A DNA stretch of 64,000 nt from NCBI RefSeq assembly GCF_002257565.1, contig NZ_CP022736.1:4712001-4776000 (forward strand). Reading direction: 5' to 3'. Both the position numbers and the translations under genes were made by a program. This DNA comes from Herbaspirillum sp. meg3. GTDB taxonomy: Bacteria > Pseudomonadota > Gammaproteobacteria > Burkholderiales > Burkholderiaceae_D. Below, one piece after another: positions 34,834 to 44,321 of this stretch. The notes under the pieces were generated by a model. It made no database searches. It was not told the DNA's origin and saw only the letters and a program-made list of their open reading frames with translations. Numbering within the stretch: the first letter of the stretch is position 1; every line of letters starts with the position of its first letter.

Positions 34834-35793
34834 TTAGTTACCTGCGACGATGCTCATCACCGCCATGCGTACCGCGATACCAAACGTCACCTGTGGCAGG
34901 ATCACCGCTTGCGGGCCGTCGGCCACCGCCGAGTCGATCTCGACGCCGCGGTTCATCGGGCCAGGATGCATCACGATGGCGTCCGGCTTGGCCAGCGCCA
35001 GACGTTCAGGCGTCAGGCCGTAGCTCTTGAAGAACTCCTGCGCCGACGGCAGCAAGGCGCCACTCATGCGCTCGTTCTGCAAGCGCAGCATGATGATGAC
35101 GTCAACGTCCTTCAGGCCTTCTTCCATGTTGTGGAAGACGCGCACGCCCATCTGCTCCAGCCCGCTGGGCAGCAATGTGCTCGGGCCGATGGCGCGCACT
35201 TCCGGCACACCCAGCGTGGTCAGACCGTGGATATCGGAACGCGCCACGCGGCTGTGCAAAATGTCGCCGACAATGGCCACGCGCAGGTTGGTGAAATCCT
35301 TCTTGTAGTGACGGATCGTGTACATGTCCAGCAAGCCCTGCGTCGGATGCGCATGGCGGCCGTCGCCGGCGTTGACCACGTGTACGTGTGACTGCCTGGT
35401 GTCGATCAGATGCTTGGCGATCAGATAAGGCGCGCCCGACTGCGAATGGCGCACCACGAACATGTCGGCGTGCATCGCGGCCAGGTTGTCGATGGTGTCG
35501 AGCAGTGACTCACCCTTGCTGGCACTGGAAGCGGAAATATTCAGGTTGATGACGTCGGCCGACAGACGCTTCGAGGCGATCTCGAAGGTGGTACGCGTAC
35601 GCGTGGAGTTCTCGAAGAACAGGTTGAACACACTCTTGCCGCGCATCAGCGGCACCTTCTTCACTTCGCGGTCGCCGATGCTGACGAAGGACGATGCGGT
35701 GTCGAGAATATTGGTGATGATTGCTTTGGGCAGACCTTCGATGGTCAGCAGATGTTGCAGTTCGCCGTTCTTGTTCAGTTGTGGATTAAGCAT
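34834..35793 (-). CDS. pyrB: Aspartate carbamoyltransferase, catalytic chain
   Basis: A 319-residue carbamoyltransferase with the phosphate-binding STRTRT (63-68), HAHPTQGLLDMYTI and the aspartate-domain motif HPGPMNRGVEI. It joins carbamoyl phosphate and aspartate in pyrimidine synthesis. The start overlaps pyrR by 8 bases, and pyrC' follows. No pyrI regulatory-chain gene is seen, as in other class A enzymes that pair with a PyrC-type protein. Confidence 0.95.
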   Translation of the reverse strand: MLNPQLNKNGELQHLLTIEGLPKAIITNILDTASSFVSIGDREVKKVPLMRGKSVFNLFFENSTRTRTTFEIASKRLSADVINLNISASSASKGESLLDTIDNLAAMHADMFVVRHSQSGAPYLIAKHLIDTRQSHVHVVNAGDGRHAHPTQGLLDMYTIRHYKKDFTNLRVAIVGDILHSRVARSDIHGLTTLGVPEVRAIGPSTLLPSGLEQMGVRVFHNMEEGLKDVDVIIMLRLQNERMSGALLPSAQEFFKSYGLTPERLALAKPDAIVMHPGPMNRGVEIDSAVADGPQAVILPQVTFGIAVRMAVMSIVAGN

Positions 35794-36316
35794 GGACCAC
35801 CGTCAGGGAAAATCGGCCGTCGTCGGCGCGTTGCAGTTGCAGGGATTGGTTGTCGGCGAGCACAATCGTCTCGGCCAGGAAGTCAGCGGCGATCGGCAGT
35901 TCGCGGCCGCCGCGGTCGACCAGCGACGCCAGCAGGATGCGCGCCGGGCGGCCGTAGTCGAACAGCTCGTTGATCGCGGCGCGCGTGGTGCGGCCGGTGT
36001 AGAGCACGTCGTCGACCAGCACGATGGTCGCGCCTTCGACGTCAAAACCGATCTGGCTCGGCTTGACGTCCGGACGCAGGCCCTTCTCGGCAAAGTCGTC
36101 GCGATAGAAGGAAACGTCGATGAAGCCAAGCCTGTCGTTCAGTTGCAGCTCGGCAGCCAGACGTTCAGCCAGCCAGGCGCCACCGGAATGGATGCCGACG
36201 ACGGCGGCGTGCTCGACGCCGTTCAAACCCGCTTTGACTTGCTGCGCCAGCTTGGCATACAGCGCCTCGGCGTCCAGCGACGGTAAGGAAGTGTTAGGTA
36301 TATTAGGGGTGCTCAT
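35786..36316 (-). CDS. pyrR: PyrR: pyrimidine regulator/uracil phosphoribosyltransferase
   Basis: A 176-residue phosphoribosyltransferase with the PRPP loop VLVDDVLYTGRTTRAA (99-114) and GIHSGGAWLAERLA. It uses uracil and PRPP, and in Gram-positives also binds pyr mRNA; in betaproteobacteria the regulatory role is not certain. It overlaps the ruvX 3' end by 14 bases and pyrB by 8, so the block is one transcript. Confidence 0.93.
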   Translation of the reverse strand: MSTPNIPNTSLPSLDAEALYAKLAQQVKAGLNGVEHAAVVGIHSGGAWLAERLAAELQLNDRLGFIDVSFYRDDFAEKGLRPDVKPSQIGFDVEGATIVLVDDVLYTGRTTRAAINELFDYGRPARILLASLVDRGGRELPIAADFLAETIVLADNQSLQLQRADDGRFSLTVVHA

Positions 36317-36695
36317 GGGAGTCGTCGAAATATTGCTGCAAAATAATGGCGGCGGCCTCGGCGTCGATATGCTCGCCGCGGCGTTGTTCGATCACTGCCG
36401 AGGAATAGCGCTCGTCGACCAGCACCGTCTCGACACCGAAGCGGCCGTGCAGTTGGTTGGCGAAGCGGCGGCAGCGCACGGTCATTTCGTGTTCGGCGCC
36501 ATCGGGATGGCTGGGCAGACCGACGATGCAGCGCGTCGGTGTCCACTCCTCGATCAGCTTGCCGAGTTCGGCAAACTTGCCGTCGTTGGTGGCGGCGCTG
36601 ATGATAGTCAAAGGCTGGGCTTGCTTGATCAGGGTATTGCCGATTGCCACGCCGATGCGCTTTAAGCCGAAGTCGAAGGCCAGGAGCGTTTCCAC
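36303..36695 (-). CDS. ruvX: RuvX/YqgF-family Holliday junction resolvase-like protein
   Basis: A 130-residue RNase H-like protein. It opens LLAFDFGLKRIGVAIGN with the first catalytic Asp, has IVGLPSHPDG in the middle and VDERYSSAVIE near the end. The family acts on nucleic acid structures or 16S rRNA ends. The start is GTG 36695 with AGGA upstream; no ATG is near. It lies 10 bases after the YqgE gene. Confidence 0.92.
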   Translation of the reverse strand: METLLAFDFGLKRIGVAIGNTLIKQAQPLTIISAATNDGKFAELGKLIEEWTPTRCIVGLPSHPDGAEHEMTVRCRRFANQLHGRFGVETVLVDERYSSAVIEQRRGEHIDAEAAAIILQQYFDDSHEHP

Positions 36696-36705
36696 GGAGT
36701 CCTGC

Positions 36706-37395
36706 TCAGGCCCGGCCGAAATCGCCGCTGAGCATGACCGGGTCGATGCCCAGCAAGGCCAGCGCTGCAGTGAAGCGTTGCTCCACCGGCAAGTCGAAGA
36801 TGATGGATGGATCGGCTTTGACGGTCAGCCAGCCGTTGCGGCCGAGTTCTTCTTCCAGCTGACCGGCGCTCCAGCCCGAGCAACCCAGACTGACCAGCAC
36901 CTGCTGCGGCCCGTCGCCGTGGGCGACTGCTTCCAGCACGTCTTTGGAGGTAGTCAGGGAAATGCCGTCGGTCACCTGCAAGGTAGATGAGAACTGGCTC
37001 ATCGCCGTATGCAGCACGAAACCGCGCTCGACCTGCACCGGACCACCGAACATCACCGGGCTGCGATACAGCTCGGGGACGGCGTCAGGCGAATCGTGAA
37101 TGATTTCAAGCTTGAGATTGATGCGATCAAACAAGACATCCATGGTCATGTCGGTCGGCTTGTTGATGACGACGCCGAGCGCGCCGTTCTGATTGTGCTC
37201 GCACAGATACACCACGGTGCCGCCGAAAATCGGGTCCAGCATCGAGGGCATTGCTATCAGGAAATGATTGGTCAGGTCGAACTCGGGAGCCAGTTTGGCG
37301 GCCTTGTCGGAGCTTGCAGCAAAATCGGAGGTTTCCGTCGCGTCGAAGGCTGCGTCGGAGGTGTCGGCGGAGAAGGCTTTACGTCGCTTGATCAT
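36706..37395 (-). CDS. YqgE/AlgH family protein (UPF0301)
   Basis: About 229 residues. The conserved part begins at LTNHFLIAMPSMLDPIFGG and continues GALGVVINKPT, FGGPVQVERGFVLH and LGCSGWSAGQLEEEL. It has about 40 extra residues before the usual family start. The function of AlgH proteins is unknown. ATG 37395 and ATG 37404 are both possible; neither has a strong Shine-Dalgarno. It is the first gene of the yqgE-ruvX-pyr-plsC transcript. Confidence 0.88.
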   Translation of the reverse strand: MIKRRKAFSADTSDAAFDATETSDFAASSDKAAKLAPEFDLTNHFLIAMPSMLDPIFGGTVVYLCEHNQNGALGVVINKPTDMTMDVLFDRINLKLEIIHDSPDAVPELYRSPVMFGGPVQVERGFVLHTAMSQFSSTLQVTDGISLTTSKDVLEAVAHGDGPQQVLVSLGCSGWSAGQLEEELGRNGWLTVKADPSIIFDLPVEQRFTAALALLGIDPVMLSGDFGRA

Positions 37396-37480
37396 ACCCG
37401 CCATTTTAGCAGTTTTACGGCAAATCCCCCAGCCCGGCGGCGAGCACCTGCTTTGCGCCCACCGGCCGGAGTGGATCGCC

Positions 37481-38905
37481 CTAGGCTGCCAACAAACGCC
37501 GTGTCGCTGCTCTTGCCTCCCGCCCCAGCGCCACCAGATCGACACCGGGAATGTTGTCCTCCTCGACCACCGCCTTGCCGGCCACGTACAAGGCCTTCAG
37601 ATACGGCCGCCCGCCGCCGACCACCGGCCCCAGCGCCGGGTCGTGCAGCCCGAAGTAGCGCGGATCGTCCAGACGGTACAGCGCAATGTCAGCCTGTTGT
37701 CCGACTTGCAAGCCATCAAGGCCTCCCAGCCCCAGCACTCTGGCGCCGCCGGTTGTACCCCAGCGCACCACGTCTTCCACTGTCGCGGCATCGGCACCGC
37801 CTTCGAAACTGCCGCCGGCATAGGACGGCGTGGCTTCCTGACCGCGCCGCGCACGCTGCATCAGCCAGGCGGCGTGCGCTTCCGACACCATATCGGCGGC
37901 TTCGTTGGAAGCAGCACCGTCGACACCGATGGAAATCGGCACGCCCGCCTCTTCCAGTTGGCGGATCGGCGCGATGCCGCTGCCGAGTCGGCCGTTGCTT
38001 TGCGGACAATGCGCGATGCCGGTGCCGGTCTTGCCGAGCAAGGCGATTTCAGACGGATCGAGTTTGACCAGATGAGCGAACCAGACGTCGCTGCCGAGCC
38101 AGTCGCAGCGCTCGGCGAATTCCACCGGTGTGCACTGGTGCTTGCCCTGCGCGGTTTCCTGATAGCCGACGGTCTCCGACAAATGGCTATGCAGGCGCAC
38201 ACCGGCACGGCGCGCAAAGCCGGCCATGGTGCGCAACTCTTCCGGCGTGGCCGAATACAGCGGCGTGGTCGGCGCCATCACGACGCGGCGCATCGCGGTT
38301 GGCGACGGGTCGTGGTAACGCTGAATCAGGCGCTCCATGTCGGTGAGATAGCCGTCCAGCGTTTCCGGCCGCAACGCAGTCGGCAATTCGGCTTCCAGCT
38401 GACGCGTCTGCGTCGCGCCGCCACGGCACAGTACAAAGCGCAATCCGAGCGCTTCAGCTTCTTCAAACAAAATCGCCGAGGTGTCGTAAGGCATGCCGGG
38501 GTAGTACAAGTAGTTGTGATCGGCCACCGTGCCGCAGCCGGAACGCATCAGCTCCACCAGGCCGATACGCGCAGCCAGGCGAAACAGCTTTTCGTCGAAT
38601 TTGGCGCGGTAGCGATAAGGTGTCGCCGCCAGCCACGGCGTCAGTGAAGCATTGATGCCTTCGGGATCGCCCTTGAGCATGGACTGGAACAGATGATGAT
38701 GCGTGTTCACCCACGACGGGTAGGCGATGCAATCGGTGGCATCGACAATTGTCTCGCCCGGCAAGGGGGAAAGTTTGCCGATGGCATCAATGACGCCGTC
38801 AACCACACGGATGTCCGGTCCGGCATGACGGGCCGCCGCACCGGGCAAGCCGGTCATGATGGCGTCGATGTTGCTGATCAAGAAAGAAGTCGTCATTGTC
38901 TGCAT
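37481..38905 (-). CDS. 8-oxoguanine-deaminase-like amidohydrolase
   Basis: A 474-residue amidohydrolase. The metal ligands are His69 and His71 in THHHLFQ, a His in LHSHLSE, a His in FAHLVKL, and an Asp in GVDGAASNE. This pattern and the AAATPYRYR/PTTPLYSATPEE elements fit the 8-oxoguanine deaminase / hydroxy-s-triazine hydrolase branch. It would deaminate an aminated heterocycle such as 8-oxoguanine. It is the last gene of a six-gene operon with an ABC importer and two oxygenases, so it may process the imported compound after oxidation. Confidence 0.8.
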   Translation of the reverse strand: MQTMTTSFLISNIDAIMTGLPGAAARHAGPDIRVVDGVIDAIGKLSPLPGETIVDATDCIAYPSWVNTHHHLFQSMLKGDPEGINASLTPWLAATPYRYRAKFDEKLFRLAARIGLVELMRSGCGTVADHNYLYYPGMPYDTSAILFEEAEALGLRFVLCRGGATQTRQLEAELPTALRPETLDGYLTDMERLIQRYHDPSPTAMRRVVMAPTTPLYSATPEELRTMAGFARRAGVRLHSHLSETVGYQETAQGKHQCTPVEFAERCDWLGSDVWFAHLVKLDPSEIALLGKTGTGIAHCPQSNGRLGSGIAPIRQLEEAGVPISIGVDGAASNEAADMVSEAHAAWLMQRARRGQEATPSYAGGSFEGGADAATVEDVVRWGTTGGARVLGLGGLDGLQVGQQADIALYRLDDPRYFGLHDPALGPVVGGGRPYLKALYVAGKAVVEEDNIPGVDLVALGREARAATRRLLAA

Positions 38906-38911
38906 ATTCGT

Positions 38912-39703
38912 TCAACCCATTTCACTTTCGTGCCATCCGGCCAGCGCCACGCGCGACAAGGCCATCATGGCGAGGAACAACACGATCCCGGTCACGGTAA
39001 TCAAAAACAGCGCCGCAAACAAGCGCGGAATGTTCAGCTGAAAACCCGCCTGCAAAATCTGATACGCCAGCCCCGATCCGGTACCGCCGGTGCCGGCGAC
39101 AAACTCCGCCACCACCGCGCCGATGAGCGCCAGACCGCTGGAAATCCGCAAGCCGCCGAAGAAGTACGGCAAGGCGCTGGGAATGCGCAAGCGACGCAAG
39201 GTCTGCCAGCGCGAGGCCTTGTTCAGTTTGAACAGATTCAGCAAACCCGGATTGACGCTGCGCAGTCCCAATGTCGTATTCGAGATGATGGGAAACAGCG
39301 CCATGATGGTCGCGCAGATCACCAGCGCAAAGGTCGGCTCCTTGACCCAGATGATGATCAACGGTGCGATGGCGACAATCGGCGTCACCTGCAGGATGAT
39401 CGCGTAGGGGAAGAAACTGACTTCGATGAAACGGCTCTGCACGAACACGAACGCGATCGCCACACCCAGCAGCACCGACAGCACGAAGGCCATGAAGGTG
39501 ATCTTCAATGTCACCAGCAGCGAATCGGACAGCAAGCCCCAATCCGCCACCAGCGTCTTGGCAATCACCAACGGTGTCGGCACCAGATAGACCGGCACTT
39601 CCAGCGCCACGCAGATCAGTTGCCAGGCCAGCAGCAGCAGCACGCCGATCATCAAGGGCGCGGCAATGCGCAGAAATTTCGGATTAGTGATGAGCGGCGT
39701 CAT
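38912..39703 (-). CDS. ABC importer permease (SsuC/TauC type)
   Basis: 263 residues with five or six hydrophobic segments and the EAA-like loop ASRWQTLRRLRIPSALPYFF. This is the permease type that goes with NMT1/SsuA-type binding proteins. AAGGAGGGGC sits directly before the ATG at 39703, and the start overlaps the ATPase gene by 20 bases. It forms the membrane channel for the substrate of this operon. Confidence 0.9.
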   Translation of the reverse strand: MTPLITNPKFLRIAAPLMIGVLLLLAWQLICVALEVPVYLVPTPLVIAKTLVADWGLLSDSLLVTLKITFMAFVLSVLLGVAIAFVFVQSRFIEVSFFPYAIILQVTPIVAIAPLIIIWVKEPTFALVICATIMALFPIISNTTLGLRSVNPGLLNLFKLNKASRWQTLRRLRIPSALPYFFGGLRISSGLALIGAVVAEFVAGTGGTGSGLAYQILQAGFQLNIPRLFAALFLITVTGIVLFLAMMALSRVALAGWHESEMG

Positions 39704-40589
39704 GTGCCCCTCCTTCTTGATTTTCTTGATTGGCTAGCGTCAGGTAATCGGACAGGATCTTGCAATACCCCATGAATTCCGGCGAGATGCGGAAAGCGTC
39801 GTCGCGCATACCGCCGGCCCCCGGCGCCTCGATCGGCACGTCCGCAATCACGCGCCCCGGCCGCGCCGCCATCACCACCACGCGGCTCGACAGATACACC
39901 GCTTCGTAAATGCTGTGCGTGACGAACACCACGGTCAGGTCTTGCTGGCTCCAGATCTTGCGCAGATCGGCGTCAAGCTTGTTGCGCGTGAACTCATCGA
40001 GCGCGCCGAACGGCTCGTCCATCAGCAACAGATTTGGCCGCGTCGCCAGCGCACGCGCTATCGAGGCGCGCATCTGCATGCCACCCGACAGTTCACGCGG
40101 ATAGGCATCCTCAAAGCGATCCAGCCCCACAAGCTTGAGCGCATCGCGCACGCGCACGTCGCTTTCAGTACGCGGCATATGCTTGAGCTCAAGCGGCAGA
40201 CGCACGTTTTGCACCACCGATGCCCACGGCATCAGCGTCGCTTCCTGAAACACCATCGCCAGCGTGCGATCTGGCGTACCGACCGTCGCCAGGTTCTTGC
40301 CCCACCAGCGGATGTGACCGTGTGACGGCTCCTCCAGCCCGGCGAACATTTTCAGCAGCGTGCTCTTGCCGCAGCCGGACGGGCCTAGCAGCGAGACGAA
40401 CTCGCCGCGCTTGATGTCCAGCCTGACCTCGTCCAGTGCGCGCGTACCGTTGCGGTAGGTCTTTTCGACACGGTTCGCGCTCAGCACGGTGTTCGACACA
40501 TCCGCCGCATCGGCGCCATATTCACCGGAAACCGGCAGCGGCATCGTCATGTCATCTCTTTTCATCATCGCCTCTTGCATCGCATTCAT
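39684..40589 (-). CDS. ABC importer ATPase (SsuB/TauB type)
   Basis: 301 residues with Walker A GPSGCGKST (69-77), Q-loop VFQEATLMPWASV, signature LSGGMQMR and Walker B LLLMDEPFGALDEF. It powers the permease that follows. A Shine-Dalgarno GAGG precedes the ATG at 40589. The first 35 residues are an unusual extension. It follows the Rieske oxygenase gene after 27 bases. Confidence 0.92.
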   Translation of the reverse strand: MNAMQEAMMKRDDMTMPLPVSGEYGADAADVSNTVLSANRVEKTYRNGTRALDEVRLDIKRGEFVSLLGPSGCGKSTLLKMFAGLEEPSHGHIRWWGKNLATVGTPDRTLAMVFQEATLMPWASVVQNVRLPLELKHMPRTESDVRVRDALKLVGLDRFEDAYPRELSGGMQMRASIARALATRPNLLLMDEPFGALDEFTRNKLDADLRKIWSQQDLTVVFVTHSIYEAVYLSSRVVVMAARPGRVIADVPIEAPGAGGMRDDAFRISPEFMGYCKILSDYLTLANQENQEGGAHDAAHH

Positions 40590-40616
40590 GGTTGCCTCGC
40601 TTCACGTGACCCACCG

Positions 40617-41648
40617 TCACACCTGGTTGTCGCTGCCGAACACTTCCGTCTCGCCATGCTCTTCCAGCAATTGCAGCAAAGCGCGGCGCATGATCAGTCC
40701 GGGACGGTCGGACGCCATGTGAAATTCCTGCTTGCGGCGCGTATCGATACAGGCATCGGGATCGGTGGCTTCGAGAATTTCGCGATCCTCGTCCAGGATC
40801 GGCTTGTCCCAGGCGATCAGCTCCGCCTCCGGGCAATCCTCTTCGGTGTCGTTGCGGTACAGCCATTGCGCCAGCATGATGGTGCCGTCGTCGATCGGCG
40901 TGGAGCAGTTGTAGATGATGTGATGCCGGCCGGACACCGGATACTGGCAACCGAAACGGCGCACGAAAGGCAAATACCAGCGGTTGAACATATGGCGCAT
41001 GGTGACATCGTCGGTAGTGCCGGTGACGCGATAGCTGGCCGGGATATTCTTGATCGGTACCAGCGTCTCTGCCTCGAAGCCGTAGTCGGTTTCGGTGATC
41101 TCGTACTTCTCAGGCTTGGGCTGATCGTACAGACCGAAAGTGGCGCGATGCACGTAGCTGAAGTGCGAATTGTCGAAGGAGTTTTCCATCATGCGCAGCG
41201 GGCTGGTTTCCCAACGCTGATAGAACTGGAAGATGCGCCGATAGCCCGGCTGGCTCTCTTCCGGGAAATCGGGAATCGGACGCAGCGGATCTTCCAGCGC
41301 CACCCAGACGTAGCCGTAGCGTTCCTGGCAATGATATGGCTTGACCTTGGCGCCGGCCGGAATCGCGCCATCCGGATTTTGCGGAATGCGCACGCAAGCG
41401 CCGGAGCAGTCATACGTCCAGCCGTGATAACCGCAAACGATGTTGCCCTTCTCCACAAAGCCCTTCGACAGTTGCGCAGTGCGATGGCAGCAGCGGTCCT
41501 GCAAGGCAGCCGGCGTACCGTCTTCCTTGAGCCAGAGAACAATCTTCTCGCCCAGCAAAGTAAATGGCTTGGGGCCGTCCTTGAGCATGGAAACAGGCAT
41601 CAGGGCGTACCAGAAACGGCGCAGGACTTTTTGTTTCGTAACCAGCAT
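40617..41648 (-). CDS. Rieske non-heme iron oxygenase, alpha subunit type
   Basis: 343 residues. The Rieske cluster ligands are Cys53, His55, Cys72 and His75 (CCHR and CGYH), and the mononuclear iron site is Asp159/His162/His167 in SFDNSHFSYVH. It resembles demethylase-type Rieske enzymes such as those acting on methylxanthines or aromatic ethers. ATG 41648 has AAAGGAG upstream, which decides it over the longer frame at 41705. Reductase genes are not in the operon. Substrate unknown; the neighbouring deaminase suggests a nitrogen heterocycle. Confidence 0.88.
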   Translation of the reverse strand: MLVTKQKVLRRFWYALMPVSMLKDGPKPFTLLGEKIVLWLKEDGTPAALQDRCCHRTAQLSKGFVEKGNIVCGYHGWTYDCSGACVRIPQNPDGAIPAGAKVKPYHCQERYGYVWVALEDPLRPIPDFPEESQPGYRRIFQFYQRWETSPLRMMENSFDNSHFSYVHRATFGLYDQPKPEKYEITETDYGFEAETLVPIKNIPASYRVTGTTDDVTMRHMFNRWYLPFVRRFGCQYPVSGRHHIIYNCSTPIDDGTIMLAQWLYRNDTEEDCPEAELIAWDKPILDEDREILEATDPDACIDTRRKQEFHMASDRPGLIMRRALLQLLEEHGETEVFGSDNQV

Positions 41649-41757
41649 GGTGCAAACTCCTTTAAAACCGGCCATGTCGTTCTGCGCTTGCAGGGACAAG
41701 GCCAAGCGGCCGGCGCGCCATCATGGTCGCCTTCGCCGCGAATTCGATCTGATCAAA

Positions 41758-42753
41758 CTACGATGCCGCAGCCAGCACGCTGGCGGCGCCAAAGGTTTCG
41801 CGTACTTTTTGTGCGAGGTAGTCGCCGATGGTGCAGGGTGCATAACGCGCCGGATGTTCATCGGAACAGCATGACGGCAGGCACGACACCGTGACCGCAT
41901 GGTCGCCATCCATGAAAAACGGCAGCGAATAACGCGGCACCGGATTGTCGTTGCGCACGCGGTGTGCATTGCTGTGATAAACGTCGTTGCTCCAGCGCTG
42001 CAGCAGGTCACCGATATTGACCACGAAACTGCCATGGATCGGCGTCGCGCGCACCCAGTCGCCATCGGCGTTACGCACTTCCAGACCGCCGATATCGTCT
42101 TGCGCGAGGATGGTGACCAGCCCCCAGTCGGTATGGGCGCCGGCGCCGATCTGGTTGTGCTGCGCGTCGGCGGGCTGCGGCGGATAGTGCAGCATGCGCT
42201 GCGTGGCGATGGGTGTGCCGAGTGCGAAGTAAAAGAAGTCCTCAGGCAGTTGCAGCGATAAGGCGATGATCGACAACAATCGCTGTGAGAGGACGCTCAT
42301 GGCGGCGTGATATTGCTGTGCATGCGTGCGCATGCCGGGCAACTCCTCCGGCCAGAGGTTGTGGCCGTAGCGCAGCACGCCTTGCTGCACATAAGGATGA
42401 TCAAGCGGCAGATCGGTGCCGAACTGGAAGCCCTCTTTGAGATCGGTCGGGCCATCATCCAGCGCCTGCGTGCCGATACGCTCATAGCCGAAACCAGCCG
42501 GCGACAGCGACATGTCGACCCCGCGCTTCACTGCATCAGGAGCAGCAAAGAAACGCCGCGCCCAGTCGAATTGCCCATCAACCAGACTTTGCGGTACGCC
42601 GTGATTGACCAGATAAAAGAAGCCGACATCGCGGGCAATCTTGTGGATCTCCCAGGCGACGGCTTCACGCTTGCCGAGGTCCTGTGAAAACGCATCGGCG
42701 AAATCAATGACCGGCAGGCGCTGCGCGGTCTTGGGTGGTGTGTAGAGAATCAT
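41758..42753 (-). CDS. Isopenicillin-N-synthase-like Fe(II)/2-oxoglutarate oxygenase
   Basis: 331 residues with the double-stranded beta-helix of the 2OG-Fe(II) superfamily. The iron ligands are His207 and Asp209 (AHTDWG) and His264 (SNAHRV), and the RxS co-substrate motif is at 274-276 (RYS). The N-terminal DIOX_N part (LPVIDFAD, VGFFYLVNHGVP) is present. It would hydroxylate or oxidatively demethylate a small molecule; penicillin synthesis is not implied. ATG 42753 has GAGGA seven bases before it. Confidence 0.88.
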   Translation of the reverse strand: MILYTPPKTAQRLPVIDFADAFSQDLGKREAVAWEIHKIARDVGFFYLVNHGVPQSLVDGQFDWARRFFAAPDAVKRGVDMSLSPAGFGYERIGTQALDDGPTDLKEGFQFGTDLPLDHPYVQQGVLRYGHNLWPEELPGMRTHAQQYHAAMSVLSQRLLSIIALSLQLPEDFFYFALGTPIATQRMLHYPPQPADAQHNQIGAGAHTDWGLVTILAQDDIGGLEVRNADGDWVRATPIHGSFVVNIGDLLQRWSNDVYHSNAHRVRNDNPVPRYSLPFFMDGDHAVTVSCLPSCCSDEHPARYAPCTIGDYLAQKVRETFGAASVLAAAS

Positions 42754-42835
42754 GGCGTCCTCACGCAAATGAACTTCAGACATCCGATCTGCGCTAATGA
42801 AAGGCGCAGACCGGCAAGCAGCGATGAAGCGCCAA

Positions 42836-43822
42836 TCAAGGCATCACATGCATGTCTTTGACGAACTGCGTGGTGTACGCCTTGTGCCAATCGACATCGG
42901 CCTTCAGCAGACCGGTCGACACCATGGTGTCGTAGGTTTTCTTCCAGCGCTCATCCGTCATGATGCCGATGCCTTGCTTGGCGGCGTCGCCACCGGTGAC
43001 GACTTTCAGTTCCTTGAGTTTCTTGAGCGCGTAAGCCAGTTGCTCGTCGCCCATTTCCTTGTTGTCTTTTTTGATCAGCGCGTTACCCGCAGACGGATCT
43101 TCCAGATAGCTCTTCCAGCCTTCGGCGGTGGCCTTGACGAAGCGTTTCACCAGATCAGGCTTGGTCGCCACCATTTTTTGCAGCGTGATGATGGTGGTGC
43201 CGTAAGGCGGATAACCTTCTTGTGCGAACAGGAAGAAGTTGGCCTTGGCGCCGGTCTTTTCCGCCTGGAACAATTCCGACGACGGATAGGCTTGCTGAAC
43301 GATATTCGGATCGGCGAAGAATGGTTGCAAGTTGAAGGTGTAGGCCTTCGATTGTGCGTCGGTGTAGCCGTATTTGGCTTTCAACCACGGCCACCAGCTC
43401 GACTGACCGGAACCGGCCACCAGAATCGTCTTGTCCTTCAGCGCACCAAGATTAGGCACATCGGCGTGCGTCATCATGCCTTGCAGATCGGACTGAAATG
43501 AAGTGCCGACCGTCACCAGCGGCAAGCCCTGCTCGATACCCTTCAACACGGTGAAGTCGTAACCCATGCTGAAGTCGGCCTGGCCGGCGACCAGGATCTG
43601 CATGTTGTTGACTTGCGGCCCGCCCATCTTGATGGTGACGTCCATGCCGTATTTCTTATAGATCCCTTTGGCGACGGCCTGATAGAAACCGCCGTGTTCA
43701 GCCTGGGCGTACCAGTTGCTCAGCAAGGTCACTTTCTCTTGCGCATGCACTGCTGCATGCAGGCAGACCATGGCCATCATGCCGGCCGCCAGGCTTGTCC
43801 AACGTAGTCGCTTGCTCATCAT
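42836..43822 (-). CDS. NMT1/SsuA-type ABC substrate-binding protein
   Basis: A 328-residue periplasmic protein with a signal peptide (residues about 1-27, cut near VHA-QEK). The mature part starts KVTLLSNWYAQAEHGGFYQA, typical of the THI5/NMT1 and SsuA-like binding proteins for thiamine precursors, sulfonates or similar small cyclic compounds. AAGGAAGG precedes the two adjacent ATG codons. It is the first gene of the operon, so it is probably the most strongly expressed. Confidence 0.9.
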   Translation of the reverse strand: MMSKRLRWTSLAAGMMAMVCLHAAVHAQEKVTLLSNWYAQAEHGGFYQAVAKGIYKKYGMDVTIKMGGPQVNNMQILVAGQADFSMGYDFTVLKGIEQGLPLVTVGTSFQSDLQGMMTHADVPNLGALKDKTILVAGSGQSSWWPWLKAKYGYTDAQSKAYTFNLQPFFADPNIVQQAYPSSELFQAEKTGAKANFFLFAQEGYPPYGTTIITLQKMVATKPDLVKRFVKATAEGWKSYLEDPSAGNALIKKDNKEMGDEQLAYALKKLKELKVVTGGDAAKQGIGIMTDERWKKTYDTMVSTGLLKADVDWHKAYTTQFVKDMHVMP

Positions 43823-44321
43823 GCCTTCCTTTCAGTGAGTTGATTGACAAAAAACGGGCGCCGCATGCGCTGTGCAATACGGTCGCAAGACGCAACAAGA
43901 CCGGCAGACGCAAGGTCGGCCGATCGTACAAACAGGAAATAGGGAGAAAAGAAGTTGCCGCACCCGCAAGGCGTGCAGGCGGAACAAGCAGACAAGCAGA
44001 AATGGCGGAGGGGCCTGAATACGGTTAGCAGCATCATTCTCTCGTGTCGTATTGAACGAAGTACCAGCCCACCGGCAACGCCAGTGGCTTCACGAGCAAT
44101 GTCCCACGATCGGGATAATGTCCGACCGCTAACCGCTTCTACTCAGATTTTGAATAAGCAAAGCTTGTGCCACGACCGGCCGCATAAGGATTTATTCCGA
44201 AGACCGAGCGAAGCGCCGCATGCAAGTATCGTTTTGAGCAACCCTTCTCACTCATCTTGGTGCGAAACAGGAAGAGAGCAGCCGTGCCGCGCCCTAAAAT
44301 GGCGCTCACGGTGTCGCATGG
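43823..44321. other. Gene-free stretch upstream of the heterocycle operon
   Basis: 499 bases between the binding-protein start and the end of the GMC oxidase gene. No ORF with protein character, no riboswitch fold and no clear terminator were recognised. It should hold the operon promoter on the minus strand, but no convincing -35/-10 pair could be fixed. Confidence 0.5.

Noticed and set aside
37268..38647. A 459-codon plus-strand frame opposite the amidohydrolase and YqgE genes
   Set aside because: Both minus-strand genes have full family motifs; the plus frame spans two genes and their gap and shows no domain.
40575..41894. A 439-codon plus-strand frame opposite the Rieske oxygenase gene
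   Set aside because: It runs across gene ends, has no recognisable motif, and the opposite strand encodes intact Rieske and iron sites.
43823..44321. Possible riboswitch (purine or TPP type) before the heterocycle operon
   Set aside because: No conserved core of these riboswitches could be recognised in the leader.
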